DNA of 64,000 nt from Lomentospora prolificans (taxonomy: Eukaryota > Ascomycota > Sordariomycetes > Microascales > Microascaceae), in the NCBI GenBank assembly GCA_029532625.1, contig JARFXM010000006.1, positions 248,001 to 312,000 of the forward strand, written 5' to 3'. This document shows positions 1 to 10,093 of the stretch, piece after piece. The position numbers and the translations under genes are program-made. The notes under the pieces are model-generated. The model made no database searches and was not told where the DNA came from. It saw only the letters and a list, made by a program, of their open reading frames with translations. The stretch's first letter is position 1. Each line of letters begins with the position of its first letter.

Positions 1-1
1 C

Positions 2-412
2 GGCGCCGACAGAGTTGTCGCTAACGGTGACACGGCAAATAAGATTGGAACGTACCAGCTTGCTGTCCTTGCGCGACATCATGGCCTCAAGTTCATCGTG
101 GCGGCTCCCCGTACCAGTATCGATCTGAATATAGCGACAGGTGCTGAAATTCATATCGAAGAGCGGAAAAGGGAAGAGCTAACACAGGTGTCCGGGCCGA
201 TTGTTGGGCAGGACGGTCAGGTGGATAGTACCAAGGTAGCCCGAATTGCCACAGCAGATCAGAGAATCAATGTGTGGAATCCCGCCTTTGACGTGACACC
301 CCACGACTTGATTGATGCTATTGTTACAGAGGCGGGGGTCGTCGTCAAGGATGGCGAGGGCAGGTTTGACCTTGCGAAGATAAAGAGCGAAAGCGATGCC
401 GCCAAGGCGTAG
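2..412 (+). CDS. mri1: Methylthioribose-1-phosphate isomerase, 3' part
   Basis: This is the C-terminal 136 codons of a gene that enters from the left edge; the frame is open from base 2 to the TAG at 410-412. The peptide starts GADRVVANGDTANKIGTYQL and continues through AVLARHHGLKFIVAAP, a block typical of the MtnA/eIF2B-alpha-like isomerases. In the family this region holds the substrate-binding Asp/Asn-Lys residues. The enzyme isomerises 5-methylthioribose-1-phosphate to methylthioribulose-1-phosphate in the cytosolic methionine salvage pathway. The last 25 residues are lysine/aspartate-rich and not diagnostic. The stop is only 85 bp from the stop of the convergent carboxypeptidase gene. 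The first true start is outside the window. Confidence 0.93.
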   Translation, partial: GADRVVANGDTANKIGTYQLAVLARHHGLKFIVAAPRTSIDLNIATGAEIHIEERKREELTQVSGPIVGQDGQVDSTKVARIATADQRINVWNPAFDVTPHDLIDAIVTEAGVVVKDGEGRFDLAKIKSESDAAKA

Positions 413-497
413 GGGAAGATAGAGGAATAAATAGGAATATTCAATATTATATGATAGGTAGAAGAATGCAACACGGCGTAAAGTAGGGGATACATTT

Positions 498-1785
498 TCA
501 TCCCTGCAGCGCATGTAGGATAAGGCGCTTGAAACCGTCGACCGCGGTTTCTAGGTCGCCCACAGTCAACTGTTCGTTGGGTCCGTGGGCGACGAGGATC
601 GAGCCCGGGCCGTACAGATATCGGGCATATTGACCTTTCAAATTAGGCATATCGGTGCCATAGCTTTCAACAGTCGTTTCAAATCCTGTATATCAAGTTA
701 GTTCGGGCGTACTTGTGCTCTCGGTTGGTAAGATGCATACCTGGAACGGTGCAATCGCTTTCGACCACGCCATAGGCATGTGTATATTCAAACTTGAGCG
801 CCTCTGGATCAATACTATCGAGAATCTTCTGAACGCGATCAATGACAAGCAAACCGCCCTCTTCTTCAGGGCCAATGGCGATACGAATAGCAAGGTCTAC
901 CCTAGCGTAATCGGGGATGACATTACCCGCCACTCCACCATCGATACGGCCTATGTTCACAGTCGTGTTGCCGAACTTGTCGCTGCTTCCTAGGTCGGTG
1001 TTCACCATCTGGTACAGCGCCCTCACCAGAAGCTCATTGGCGGATTTGCCCAACCATGGATACCCCGAATGACCCGAAATTCCGCTGGCTTCAATATAAC
1101 AAAAGAGGCCGCCCTTGTGCCCACAGGCCAGCTTGTTTTCGGTAGGCTCGCCAAAGATAACGGACTCAAAGTTGAGCGCATGCCTTTCTGGACTATCGGA
1201 AAAGTATCTCATCCCATCACCGGGATTCTCCTCACCTACGACAAACAAGAGCATCACGTCCTCTTTCTTAACTTTACCAGAATCGAGTAAACTTTGCAGA
1301 GCAACAAATTGGGCCGCGATGCTCCCCTTGGCATCCACGGAGCCACGGCCGCGGATGACAGTGTGAGGGGTGGGTTCCTCATCTGAGATGGAGTACGGAA
1401 CGTACGGGGGGACCACATCTATATGAGAACTGACAATAACGCGGGGATTGGGATGGTCCAAACCGCCCGGCCAAGCGAGAATGTTGAACCGTTTCTCCTG
1501 GTCGGATTCGAGCTTGGAGGGGAGGTACTGGAGCTGGGTCGTATAGCCTCGGCGCTCCAAATATTGAGCAAGCCAGTGGCCCACGGCGACCTCGTGAAAT
1601 GTCACAGACTCGATTTCGATGAGAGACCGATGGAGCGAAAGAAGTTCATCCCGCAGCGTTAGAGGGGTCGCATCACCTAGCAGAGGCCCTTTTTCACCGA
1701 CCAGTGGGAATTGTAAAGATCCGGGTCCAAGGCTCGCACAAGTCGGCGCCAGTAAGGCTAGTACAGAAAGAGGTGTGGACCGCAT
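498..1785 (-). CDS. Secreted M20 metallo-carboxypeptidase
   Basis: Two exons, 1785-741 and 685-498, joined over a 55-nt intron (donor GTATGC, branch CTAAC, acceptor ATACAG), give 410 residues. The ATG at 1785 was chosen because it begins a signal peptide (MRSTPLSVLALLAPTCAS); an upstream in-frame ATG at 1881 would bury it. Peptidase M20 signatures are visible: SSHIDVVPP (His121), GRGSVDAKG (Asp151), VVGEENPGDG (Glu185/Glu186), GEPTENK (Glu213) and, in exon 2, VAHGPNE (His382). These correspond to the di-zinc ligands and the general base of the family. Fungal relatives are annotated as probable secreted carboxypeptidases. It probably trims extracellular or vacuolar peptides. All the ligand residues expected of an active enzyme appear present. 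Confidence 0.9.
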
Positions 1786-4700
1786 TCTTAGTGTGGCGGT
1801 AGGAAACACAAGTAAAATTAGAGAGAGGTAGTCTGGATGTTCAATGTCGGCGAATGAGGATATAGACTCATTTGATGACAAGATTGAGATGGCGTGCTCT
1901 CAGCTTTTGTAGGATGGTCCTATGTTGGTCGTACCCATGGTGCACGATCAACAAGGTGCCTGGTCCGTACTTTTACCGAAGACCACCCGCTTAACTTCAT
2001 CCCTCCGGGATGAAGATCTGGACCTGGAAATGAGTGAGACTTTGCCAAGAAAAGTCGTAATTATAGAACATCATCCCGTATGTACCGAAGCTAACCGTAG
2101 TTGGAGGATGTACTATTGTCGACGTCTCTATCTTCTCCCTTACAAGGCTTGCTCCTTCAGATTGAAACTCTTGGTAACGTGTAAAGCGACACCTGATTAG
2201 TACGGGTATTTCCCTGCGTTGAGAGCACAGAATAGAGAAGGTAACCGAGGATATCTACGAAACTAGTATGTTACCAGAATTCCTGAAAATTAATCCACCT
2301 CAGTGGGATAACTCACGGGAATCAAGTCGAAGTGAGATAACGGATAGCAAGCAGAGGATCAAGCTCATAGACATGTGTATAACAAAACTCTCACTTTGGG
2401 GCATGTATTTTCAACGATATCATACACCCGCAGGGGCTTGATTCTTTCTTGCCTTAAGATTCTCCCGCTCCATATACATAGCACCTAGCACAGTTACAGG
2501 CGCCGCATTGGCGCTCAACCAAACTGCCTTCATGACAGCATCATTTCCGCGTCCACCAGGAGATCGAGGGTTTCCTTTGATGCCACGGACCGAATCTTAG
2601 TTGCGCCTGTCTGGAGGAGGGGTTTAAGATCGAGATCGGGGAATGAGAGTCGCACTCTTGAAGCAAGTGCGACAAAAAATATTATCCGACACAAACTGAG
2701 ATACTCCCGCCAATAGTTTAGAGAATACGACAATAGCAGTTCTTGTCAGGACGACTGCCAGCGTTAGAACGGCTTGGGTAGCTACGAGGGTTGTTGTTGG
2801 AGGTCAATGCCCATCTCCATTCCTGCCTGTAATTGGTAGCCGATCCCTTGTGTAGAGGGTAAATGGGGTGTAAAGGTAGATGTGAGCCCGTAGCTAAGCG
2901 CCATGAGAATGGAGTCGAGAACCAAAAAGGGTGAATAGCAGCCCCATATTATGACTAGGCATCTAGTCACAAGGGAAATTAGCAATCAACAATCAGCAAG
3001 GTTGGGTTGTAAAGACCTGACAGCACGGGCGAGGACGCTTTGACGCTCTGGAGTAAGTTAGGTAAGAAGGATATGGAGAGATGAAGGCGACACCAAGGTA
3101 GAAGCTATACAGGTGGAGGAATGCACGTTGCGTTGAAAAAGCATGCGTGGCGGAATGGTAGCGGCATCGCCGAGTGGATGTAGCTGCAAAGGAAAAAAAG
3201 ATACCGAGGAGGATAATGGAAAGGATGAGACGAGGTAGGACGGTAAGCTGGGCCTAAGTGTGTGTCGTCATGGCTAACAGTAGGGCAAGGAGAAGCGAAA
3301 CGATAGATGGCATAAAAATTAGGGTTCCAATTGTGTCTGTCTGTTCCAGGTGTTGGGCCCAGGTAAGAGTAGACATTGAGCGTCTAGGGCCGTGGAAGAA
3401 ATCGCTACAGTGATAACCTTGGAAACTCCCTTCGAAACAAGTTAGTTCAGCCTCTCAGGAAGCCTCGTATCCGAACCGGTAGCTAACAATGTGCAAGTTT
3501 ACAAGAAAGCACCATCGCTAGCCGACGGTGTAAGTGAAGCAGCCACACAGAGGCTGCCTCGCGAGATCGACGGGTAGAGGAGATGCAGAGACAGTACTCC
3601 AGGGATGATCAGGACTATTGCAGACTTGCACATGGCATTAGTACAGTTGCTTGATAAAAAGTTCTTCTCTTTGTCCACAACTGGACGGCGGGATGTAGAC
3701 TCGTCGGAATGCTTCCAAAAGCCCGGGACTCGAGACCGGAGGAGCCTACCATCGGGAAACCCCACAGAACTCAGAACGACTTGGCGTCATCCGACGTCCC
3801 GTGTTTTGAAGATAAGCACAGATGGCAAATCTATCTCGACAATTTAAATATTTTACGAAAGTTAAAATGTAGAAAAGGAAATTTCGGACAAGGTAGAGGC
3901 CACTCCCTCCTGAAATTTCAGATAGATGCCCTAGAGTCTAAACTGACAGGTAGCCACAGCCTTTGCATACACTTTCGCGCCATCAACTCCCATCAGTCTA
4001 TCTCGTGAAACTTACACCGCATATAACTTTGGACACTTCCAATACCATCCGCGACATCCGCGACCCCCTTAGCCATACTGAAGGAGGAAACCTAGGGATA
4101 ACGGCCATGTCTTGGGTAAGTTGCGTCTATGGGGTATAGGAAGTGCCAGTACTATCTTAATGACAGAATCTCTAAGAGTAGGTTCTGGGTCACCTCAAAA
4201 TATACTTCGTCATGATGATTTTCCTAACCTAGCCGAGACTCATGCGGACTCAATCTCTGTCTCCCAAGTGGTGGACTTCGGGATTGGATCTATTAATCCT
4301 CCGCTACGGAGGTGACTTCCAAACCCGAACGGGATCTTGCGCAGAAAGACTGACACACTGCTACGTTTAGGACCTTTGTATGGTTATATCTTTGGAATGA
4401 TTCAAGTACACTTTTGATAAAGGCTCCCGCTACGTTCGGGGCCGGCCAGCAGCAGCTTGGCTGGCGGGGCTACCCGCGCCGGTGACAATCCGGTCGAGTT
4501 GATAATGTATCTTCCAGGGTCAGTTGGCTTACGTGAGGTGTTTTTCAACACTTTGGTTTTCATTATTTGAATGCGGCAGTTTCACATCGCCCAGCACTGG
4601 TGGTACTTGTCGACATCCCGTTCGAGGTAATGTTCACGGGCTTACGGACACCCGACCATGCCCCCCATATGTATCTCGCATCACTCACCAGCACCTTGTC

Positions 4701-5871
4701 CACATACTTGCTTCTGGGACGCAAAGCTGTATTTTGACGCTGGGAACTTTACTGCGAACTAAAATGGACTCCAAGCTGGCAGGTTTTCGTGTGAGACTGC
4801 TACGAGGGCAATGATGGCTAGCGTATCAGAGTTTTCTTTCCAGAAGTAGGATCTGGACCTTTTTTCAATTTGTTTGACATCTCTTTCGATTTCTCTCCGG
4901 CTCAAAATACGAGTAATGTAGGGTAAAGTGGTATATGCTGGTCTTTCTCCGAACCCTGTGCCAGCTATCGGATAAGAAGTTTCGGCCTAGTTAGTTAGAG
5001 CTAGCTGTATCACGTCAAGGGTCAAGGCACTGGATCGAAAGTAAAACCATCCCTCGGTTGGACCCGGGGCCTATTATCGGAAGACACTCCTATACAATGC
5101 CAGAAATCTGAGATGCCGTTTCAATCTCGTGCACGGCAGCAATAGAAGTGTACGGGCTCGTAAAAGCTCGGGAGCCAGCCCAGGTTTCCCGCAACGCATC
5201 TTCCTGAACTGCTTTAACTGGTAACCCTCACATCAATGATTGAGATTAAGTCCTGGAAATGGATATAAGAGGGCGCTCTGATACCTCGCACAGTACTCCC
5301 AATGGCACGTCGACGCACGTCGACGCAGCTACCTATAACCGATTGGGTGGCAGAACCGGGAGACGGAGAGAGATTCAGCCACTTACGTGTTTGACCTACT
5401 CTTTTTCTCAGGTTCCGCATCTAATGACGGGTGCCGCAATTATAGCAGAACGAGGCCTATTGGAGGTTTCCTTAAAAAGCATACTTCAAGTGAGACGATG
5501 TGAGGGCGGGATGGAGAGCTAGTAGAAGGGCTATGAAAATTCCCTCTTCGCGAGTCCTTCCTAGCCTTGCTACCTGTCACGAGGCCAAAGGTGGTTATAA
5601 AAATGAGATGATTCTTGATAGAAAACCTCTATAGGGCTAAGAAAAGGGGTAATTTGTGGACCCTAATATACACGACTTCATCCCGCCGATGATGTCTCGA
5701 GTAATCAGCAGCCAAGAGTACAGCGCCGAATTAAGGCTATACCCTATGATATTGAAGAGCAAGCGTATACCTAGCCCAGCGCCTCCTATCCTAGCAGAAA
5801 CAAATATGAGGAATGCTGCGTAATGTGGGCTGCACGATATTTCATGTCCCCTTTTCGGCTAATTTTCTTTC
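1786..5871. other. Gene-free interval of about 4.1 kb
   Basis: Upstream of the carboxypeptidase and downstream of the orphan gene at 5872-7812. No frame gives a recognisable protein and the open frames are short (under 100 codons) on both strands. The sequence looks richer in TA/CTA steps than the flanking genes, apart from a GC-rich patch around 4431-4500 with GGCCGGCCAGC and GGCTGGCGGGGC words. A 10-bp tandem repeat (GCACGTCGAC twice) lies at 5305-5324. I see no tRNA, transposon protein or terminal repeats. Confidence 0.6.
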
Positions 5872-7812
5872 TTACCCATGGGCCAGAGCCTCGAGGATGG
5901 CCTCCTCGGAAAAAAGACTAGCCGAACTCTGTTCCAAGGTCTTGGAAGAATCGTGTACTGGCTCAGCAAAATCAAACAGTGACATTTGAAACTGGGCCGA
6001 ACTTCCTAAAACGCTACCGCTGGGAGCGGTGATGCTGTTTCTCGCGGTGATTGTTGACAAAGGGACGCCGTCGTCCAAATCCTGGGCACGCCCTGCGTCG
6101 GATCTGAATCGACCTAGCGGGCTCCCGCAGCTTGATGTATTGATGAACCCGCTGGCTAATTTCCTATGCGTTTTTTGATCTAAGAAGGGTATGGGATTCG
6201 ATGTTTCGGACCTCAATACCGCGTCTGCTACAGTGTTGGCACCTAGTGGTGTCACAGTCGGGTTGGCTGGACCTGGGATAGACATCCCAGGGCCTCCTAT
6301 TTCTGAAAGTGAGAGCGGTATAGTTTGTGATAAAATTGGAGTAGGCATGGTACGGCCTTCGTCTCTGGATAGTGATTGAGAACTGGTGCCGAATGCCTCA
6401 ATGGAAGTTTGAGTATGGAGGGATGGTGTACGTTGCGTGAATTGACTGGCTACATCCAAGCTTCCAAAAGGCTGGCCATCCTGTGGCCCGTATACTTCGC
6501 TGTACACGTTCGAGTCCGCCTCATCGGTTCGCAAGATGGCCTTGGCTTTGGATCCAATCCGCACATTCTGTTTTTCGGGGCCCGCAGAGATACAATCCAG
6601 CATGCTTGTATCCGAGCTTGACTTGCCAATATTATTTGTCTGGCGGAGACTGCACTGGCCTTTTTTCAAATCACTAGGCTGGCACGTATCGTGTAGCCAG
6701 GTAGCGGAATTTCTATAACCCGAGCTTGTGCCTTCAGGGCTAATAGTCTGGCGCAAGGCTGGCTGGGGAGAGAAGCCTGACATTGTAATTAATGACTCCG
6801 TGGTAGGCTCCGTATTCCTTCGAACGAGAGCGCTGGTATGCATCGACCCGTTGTCCATGAAATCTAGCGTCCGAACCATGCGATGGGGTCTAGGACGCCG
6901 GGTGGAATGGGCATGCGACAAGAATCTCCCTCTGGATGTGAGCCAAGGATCTGACCGGGAAGGGACTTCTGGCTTCTCGAGCCACAAAGACTGGTTGGGC
7001 CAAGCGATGCTGGCCGCTTCAAGGATAGCTATTCAACGCTGGTTAGCGCAAGAATGGGCGAGACACCAGGTGGCTTACAGAGAGGGGCGTGCTGAAAGGA
7101 GAAGGCAACAATATTCTTGACCGTCTCAACGGTTTGCATCGCTGAAAAAAATACTTCGCTGATGATTACTTTGATACGGCCCAGGTCATCGGCAGCACTC
7201 CAGGTGTCTTGGTGGAGCATGTCCGCTAGGAACACGGGAAACCGAAGGGTGCCATTCTCGACATTGGAGCCCGTGTCTGTATTGAATAAAGAATCAGGAG
7301 TGAGGCCCCTAGTGGTGCTACGGGTATGAGAGACCTACCTGTGGTATTGCTCATCACTTGAGGCCAAGTTATGGAGCCATCAAAGACCTTGGACCTGTTC
7401 ATGGGCCACATCAGCCGAAGTAGCCCCATTAGTAGATGTAATCAGCTTACCCTACGAGGCACCCGTCAAAGAAGAGCCTCGCTTGAAACTTGATTAACTC
7501 GGGATGTTGGCAGAGAGCCTTGGTGAAAGCGCTCAACTCGGGTTCCTGCACCCAGCTATGGATGGAGATATGGAAAGGTGAGTTTGCCTCAAGGCTTGGA
7601 ATGAAGCAAGTCATCGTTGGTAGTCCGACAATGGTATCCAAAGTTGAAAATTCTTGTGGAAGGGATTCTCGTTAGCAAGAGAGATTTGCAGCCAAGGTCC
7701 GTTTAGGCTTCCTACCTTGATCCTGCACCAACCGGCAGGCTACTTTGAACTCCTTCAGCGGTGTGCCAAAGTCCCAAGGGAAGAGCAACACATCCCAGTC
7801 ATCATATCGCAT
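5872..7812 (-). CDS. Five-exon fungal protein of unknown function
   Basis: Exons 7812-7716, 7652-7451, 7394-7339, 7276-7079 and 7028-5872 splice to 569 residues in one frame. Introns have donors GTAGGA, GTAAGC, GTAGGT and GTAAGC and end in AG. An in-frame TGA lies 11 codons upstream of the ATG at 7812, supporting that start. The first 200 residues look like a folded domain: NMRYDDWDVLLFP, LPTMTCFIPSL, PFHISIHSWVQEPE, RLFFDGCLVG, then LRFPVFLADMLHQDTW, GRIKVIISEVFF and IVAFSFQHAPL. I believe similar N-terminal blocks occur in uncharacterised proteins of other ascomycetes but cannot name a family. The remaining 370 residues are Ser/Thr/Pro-rich and probably disordered. The stop codon sits inside a donor-like GGGTAAGA, so an extra 3' exon is possible. 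Confidence 0.68.
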
Positions 7813-8742
7813 ATTGAAGGGAGAGACACTAGGCTGAAAGTGTCAGTCATAAGCACCGGGATGCAGGCAAAATCTCATTGATGATGGCGTAGCAAAGAGC
7901 TACACGTTTCACACTTGGGATGGGAACGGGGAGGAAGAAGAGAACAAAGAGCTCTGGGTTAGACAGAACGCGTTATTGTGCGGGGATTGGTGTTCTATTT
8001 GTTTTGGAAGTTACTCTATGGGCGTCCCTTCTAGGGCCAGTTAGAAATCTACCTTTTTGCTGTCGAGAGGGGTTATTAGTTGAAGGGAAGGAACCTGGGC
8101 CCTGATAACTTAAGCTGATCCTTGTGTGTGTCACTGGAACTTGGGATTGTGGATATGTAATGGAATGAGATGCAGGTGAGGAACAGAATAACTAGCGCTT
8201 TAGGACCCCAGAGAAACCGCAATGGAGCGATTGGAGCGGTTTTGATGGTGGTTTCTTTGTTGCTTACGCGGGGATTGGGGTGAAATGAGAAGGAACGAGG
8301 GCGACACTGGAACACTACAGACGATATGCCTTATATTTGTCGTCAAAACCAGGCCCTCGTAGCTATTAGGCTGGATGCCATTTTATGTAGCCTCCCGTGA
8401 GCTCTCCGCTCAACAATACCTTGGGCCGTTCAGTCATCGATATGCCAGCCACTTGTTGTTGAGCAGAGATTCCGCCGAGGAGACGTGGCTTTCTGATATG
8501 CCTGTGACTTCCCCCTGCAAACATTCTTTATAGATGTCGTATTTGGAAAGACATGTCAGTAGCATGACTCGAAACCATCATTTATGAAGGCCCATGCCAT
8601 GTGCAACCATAGTCAATTCAGCGCGGCAAAGGACCGCGAGAGTAATATACAGTACAGGTGCACTCTATCAGACAAAAGGAGCACTATCAACGATATTCCA
8701 CGTCAGGTATCTAAATTGCCCCAGCGAAACCACCCCTCGCCT
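7813..8742. other. Intergenic, between two minus-strand genes
   Basis: This 930-bp stretch is the 3' flank of the NDUFB8-type gene and the promoter side of the orphan gene at 5872-7812. No coding frame was recognised; short frames here show no family motif. Confidence 0.5.
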
Positions 8743-9389
8743 TTACGGAGCCGGGTCACCCGCCTTCCTCGCCTATAATCTAATTAGTACGTTTCGACGA
8801 GGGAGGGTGAACGGAGCATCAACTTACCCTCACAGCCCCAGATCCGCCCAATTCCCTCTCCAAACCATCCTCGTACTCCTTGGGGACGGCCTTCATATCG
8901 GGGTAGGTGAGGTAGACGAGGCCGATGGCGGAAAGCAAAACGCCGGCGGCGGTCGCGAACATGACGGCACCCTTGCCGGGGGTCGTCCAGGTATATTCAT
9001 AGGGGGAGAAAATACCGAGCAGGTCATTGTCCTCATGGACGGGCTCGCCAAAGTTCCTCCTCTCCTGGGGGTCCCACCAATCGCCGTAGGGATCGCGAAA
9101 TTGCCTCTTGATCGCGGGTGGGTTGATGTAACCGCCATTCTATGTGTAGTTAGTATCCTAGTGCCTAGAACAAGGGAAAAAAATCAACCGGCTTCCAAAA
9201 GACGACACGAACCATTCCGGGATCCTCCGCATCGGTAAGCTTGGGGTAGTCTGGGTACTTTTCGTTGACGACCTCCCGCGAGTTGATGGAGGGGGGGAAG
9301 AAGGATCGCTTCTGGGCGATAGGTACGGAGTTCGCGCCTCGGCTAAGAACGCATCGTGTCGTAGCCGAAGCAATTCGTCGAGACAACAT
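8743..9389 (-). CDS. Mitochondrial complex I subunit NDUFB8/ASHI
   Basis: Exons 9389-9213, 9139-8828 and 8772-8743 give 172 residues. The start is followed by a mitochondrial presequence (MLSRRIASATTRCVLSRG, rich in Arg/Ser). The mature part contains YPDYPKLTDAEDPGM, NGGYINPPAIKRQFRDPYGD, WWDPQERRNFGEPVHEDND and SPYEYTWTTPGKG, the diagnostic run of the fungal NDUFB8/ASHI subunit. One transmembrane helix follows (about residues 117-138), then LTYPDMKAVPKEYEDGLERE. The protein is an accessory subunit of the membrane arm of NADH:ubiquinone oxidoreductase. Intron 1 has the weak donor GTTCGT but a good ACTAAC branch and CATAG acceptor; only this junction restores PGMNGGY. The last exon is just 30 nt. 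Transcribed divergently from SWR1. Confidence 0.92.
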
Positions 9390-10093
9390 CTATATTCGTC
9401 CAGTTGGACCCGAGTCAGCAGATCCTGCTCTGGCAATGCGCTTCTTGTGCTTCGGTGTCGGTCGAAGCGGCTGAGGCCGCTTGACACGCCTAGCCACAGA
9501 AAAACGTACCTTGACTGTCCCGTGATGTCGCAGCCGGGACGCCGGTCGATTATCTATAGTCGAAGGATATAGACACGGCTTCGATGGGAGTGTTGTTGCA
9601 GTCGAGATGAGATCAATCGCTCGGGACCACAATCAGCGAACTTGAAGTTGTCGTCAGACAAAAGAGCATTGGAGGGTGCAGGGCAAACCAGAATCCAGGC
9701 CTCATGATTGGCTAATTGGGAGAAGCTGACTAAGAGTGGACCCCTGGACTTGTCCCCGTGCCTCCGATCCGTTTGCAGCTGGCAAACATAAGGCTACCGT
9801 GTTAGCGTGAAATAAACACGGAGTACACGTCAAATTCTATGATGTGGTCCCTTTCGAGCCCAAGCCTGAACCTCCTGTCATCATTCACCTCACGATTTTT
9901 TTCCTTTCGCCGCGAACTCACCACCTGGCTCCCATTTTACCACGCCAGCATCCACATTAAACCGTGGTCATGACCAAACTTCGTATGGGAATTTCCTGAA
10001 TCCTTACGATTCCGTAGACCCTAATTTGTACCCACCAAATGCCATTTTCGTCGAGAGCACGACCCATCTATCTTAGCCGTCGCCCCTGTCGTG
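9390..10093. promoter_or_regulatory. Divergent promoter region NDUFB8 / SWR1
   Basis: About 700 bp separate the two start codons, so this interval must hold both promoters and both 5' leaders. Pyrimidine-rich tracts precede the SWR1 start (around 9890-9915). No clear TATA box was seen next to either start, as is usual for fungal housekeeping genes. Confidence 0.55.

Noticed and set aside
1881..1881. Alternative start of the M20 peptidase at 1881.
   Set aside because: It would place 32 residues before a clear signal peptide; the ATG at 1785 gives the expected secreted N-terminus.
3145..3200. tRNA-like sequence GTGGCGGAATGGTAG resembling a tRNA D-arm / A box.
   Set aside because: No B box (GGTTCGANTCC) follows within 100 bases, and no acceptor or anticodon stem can be drawn.
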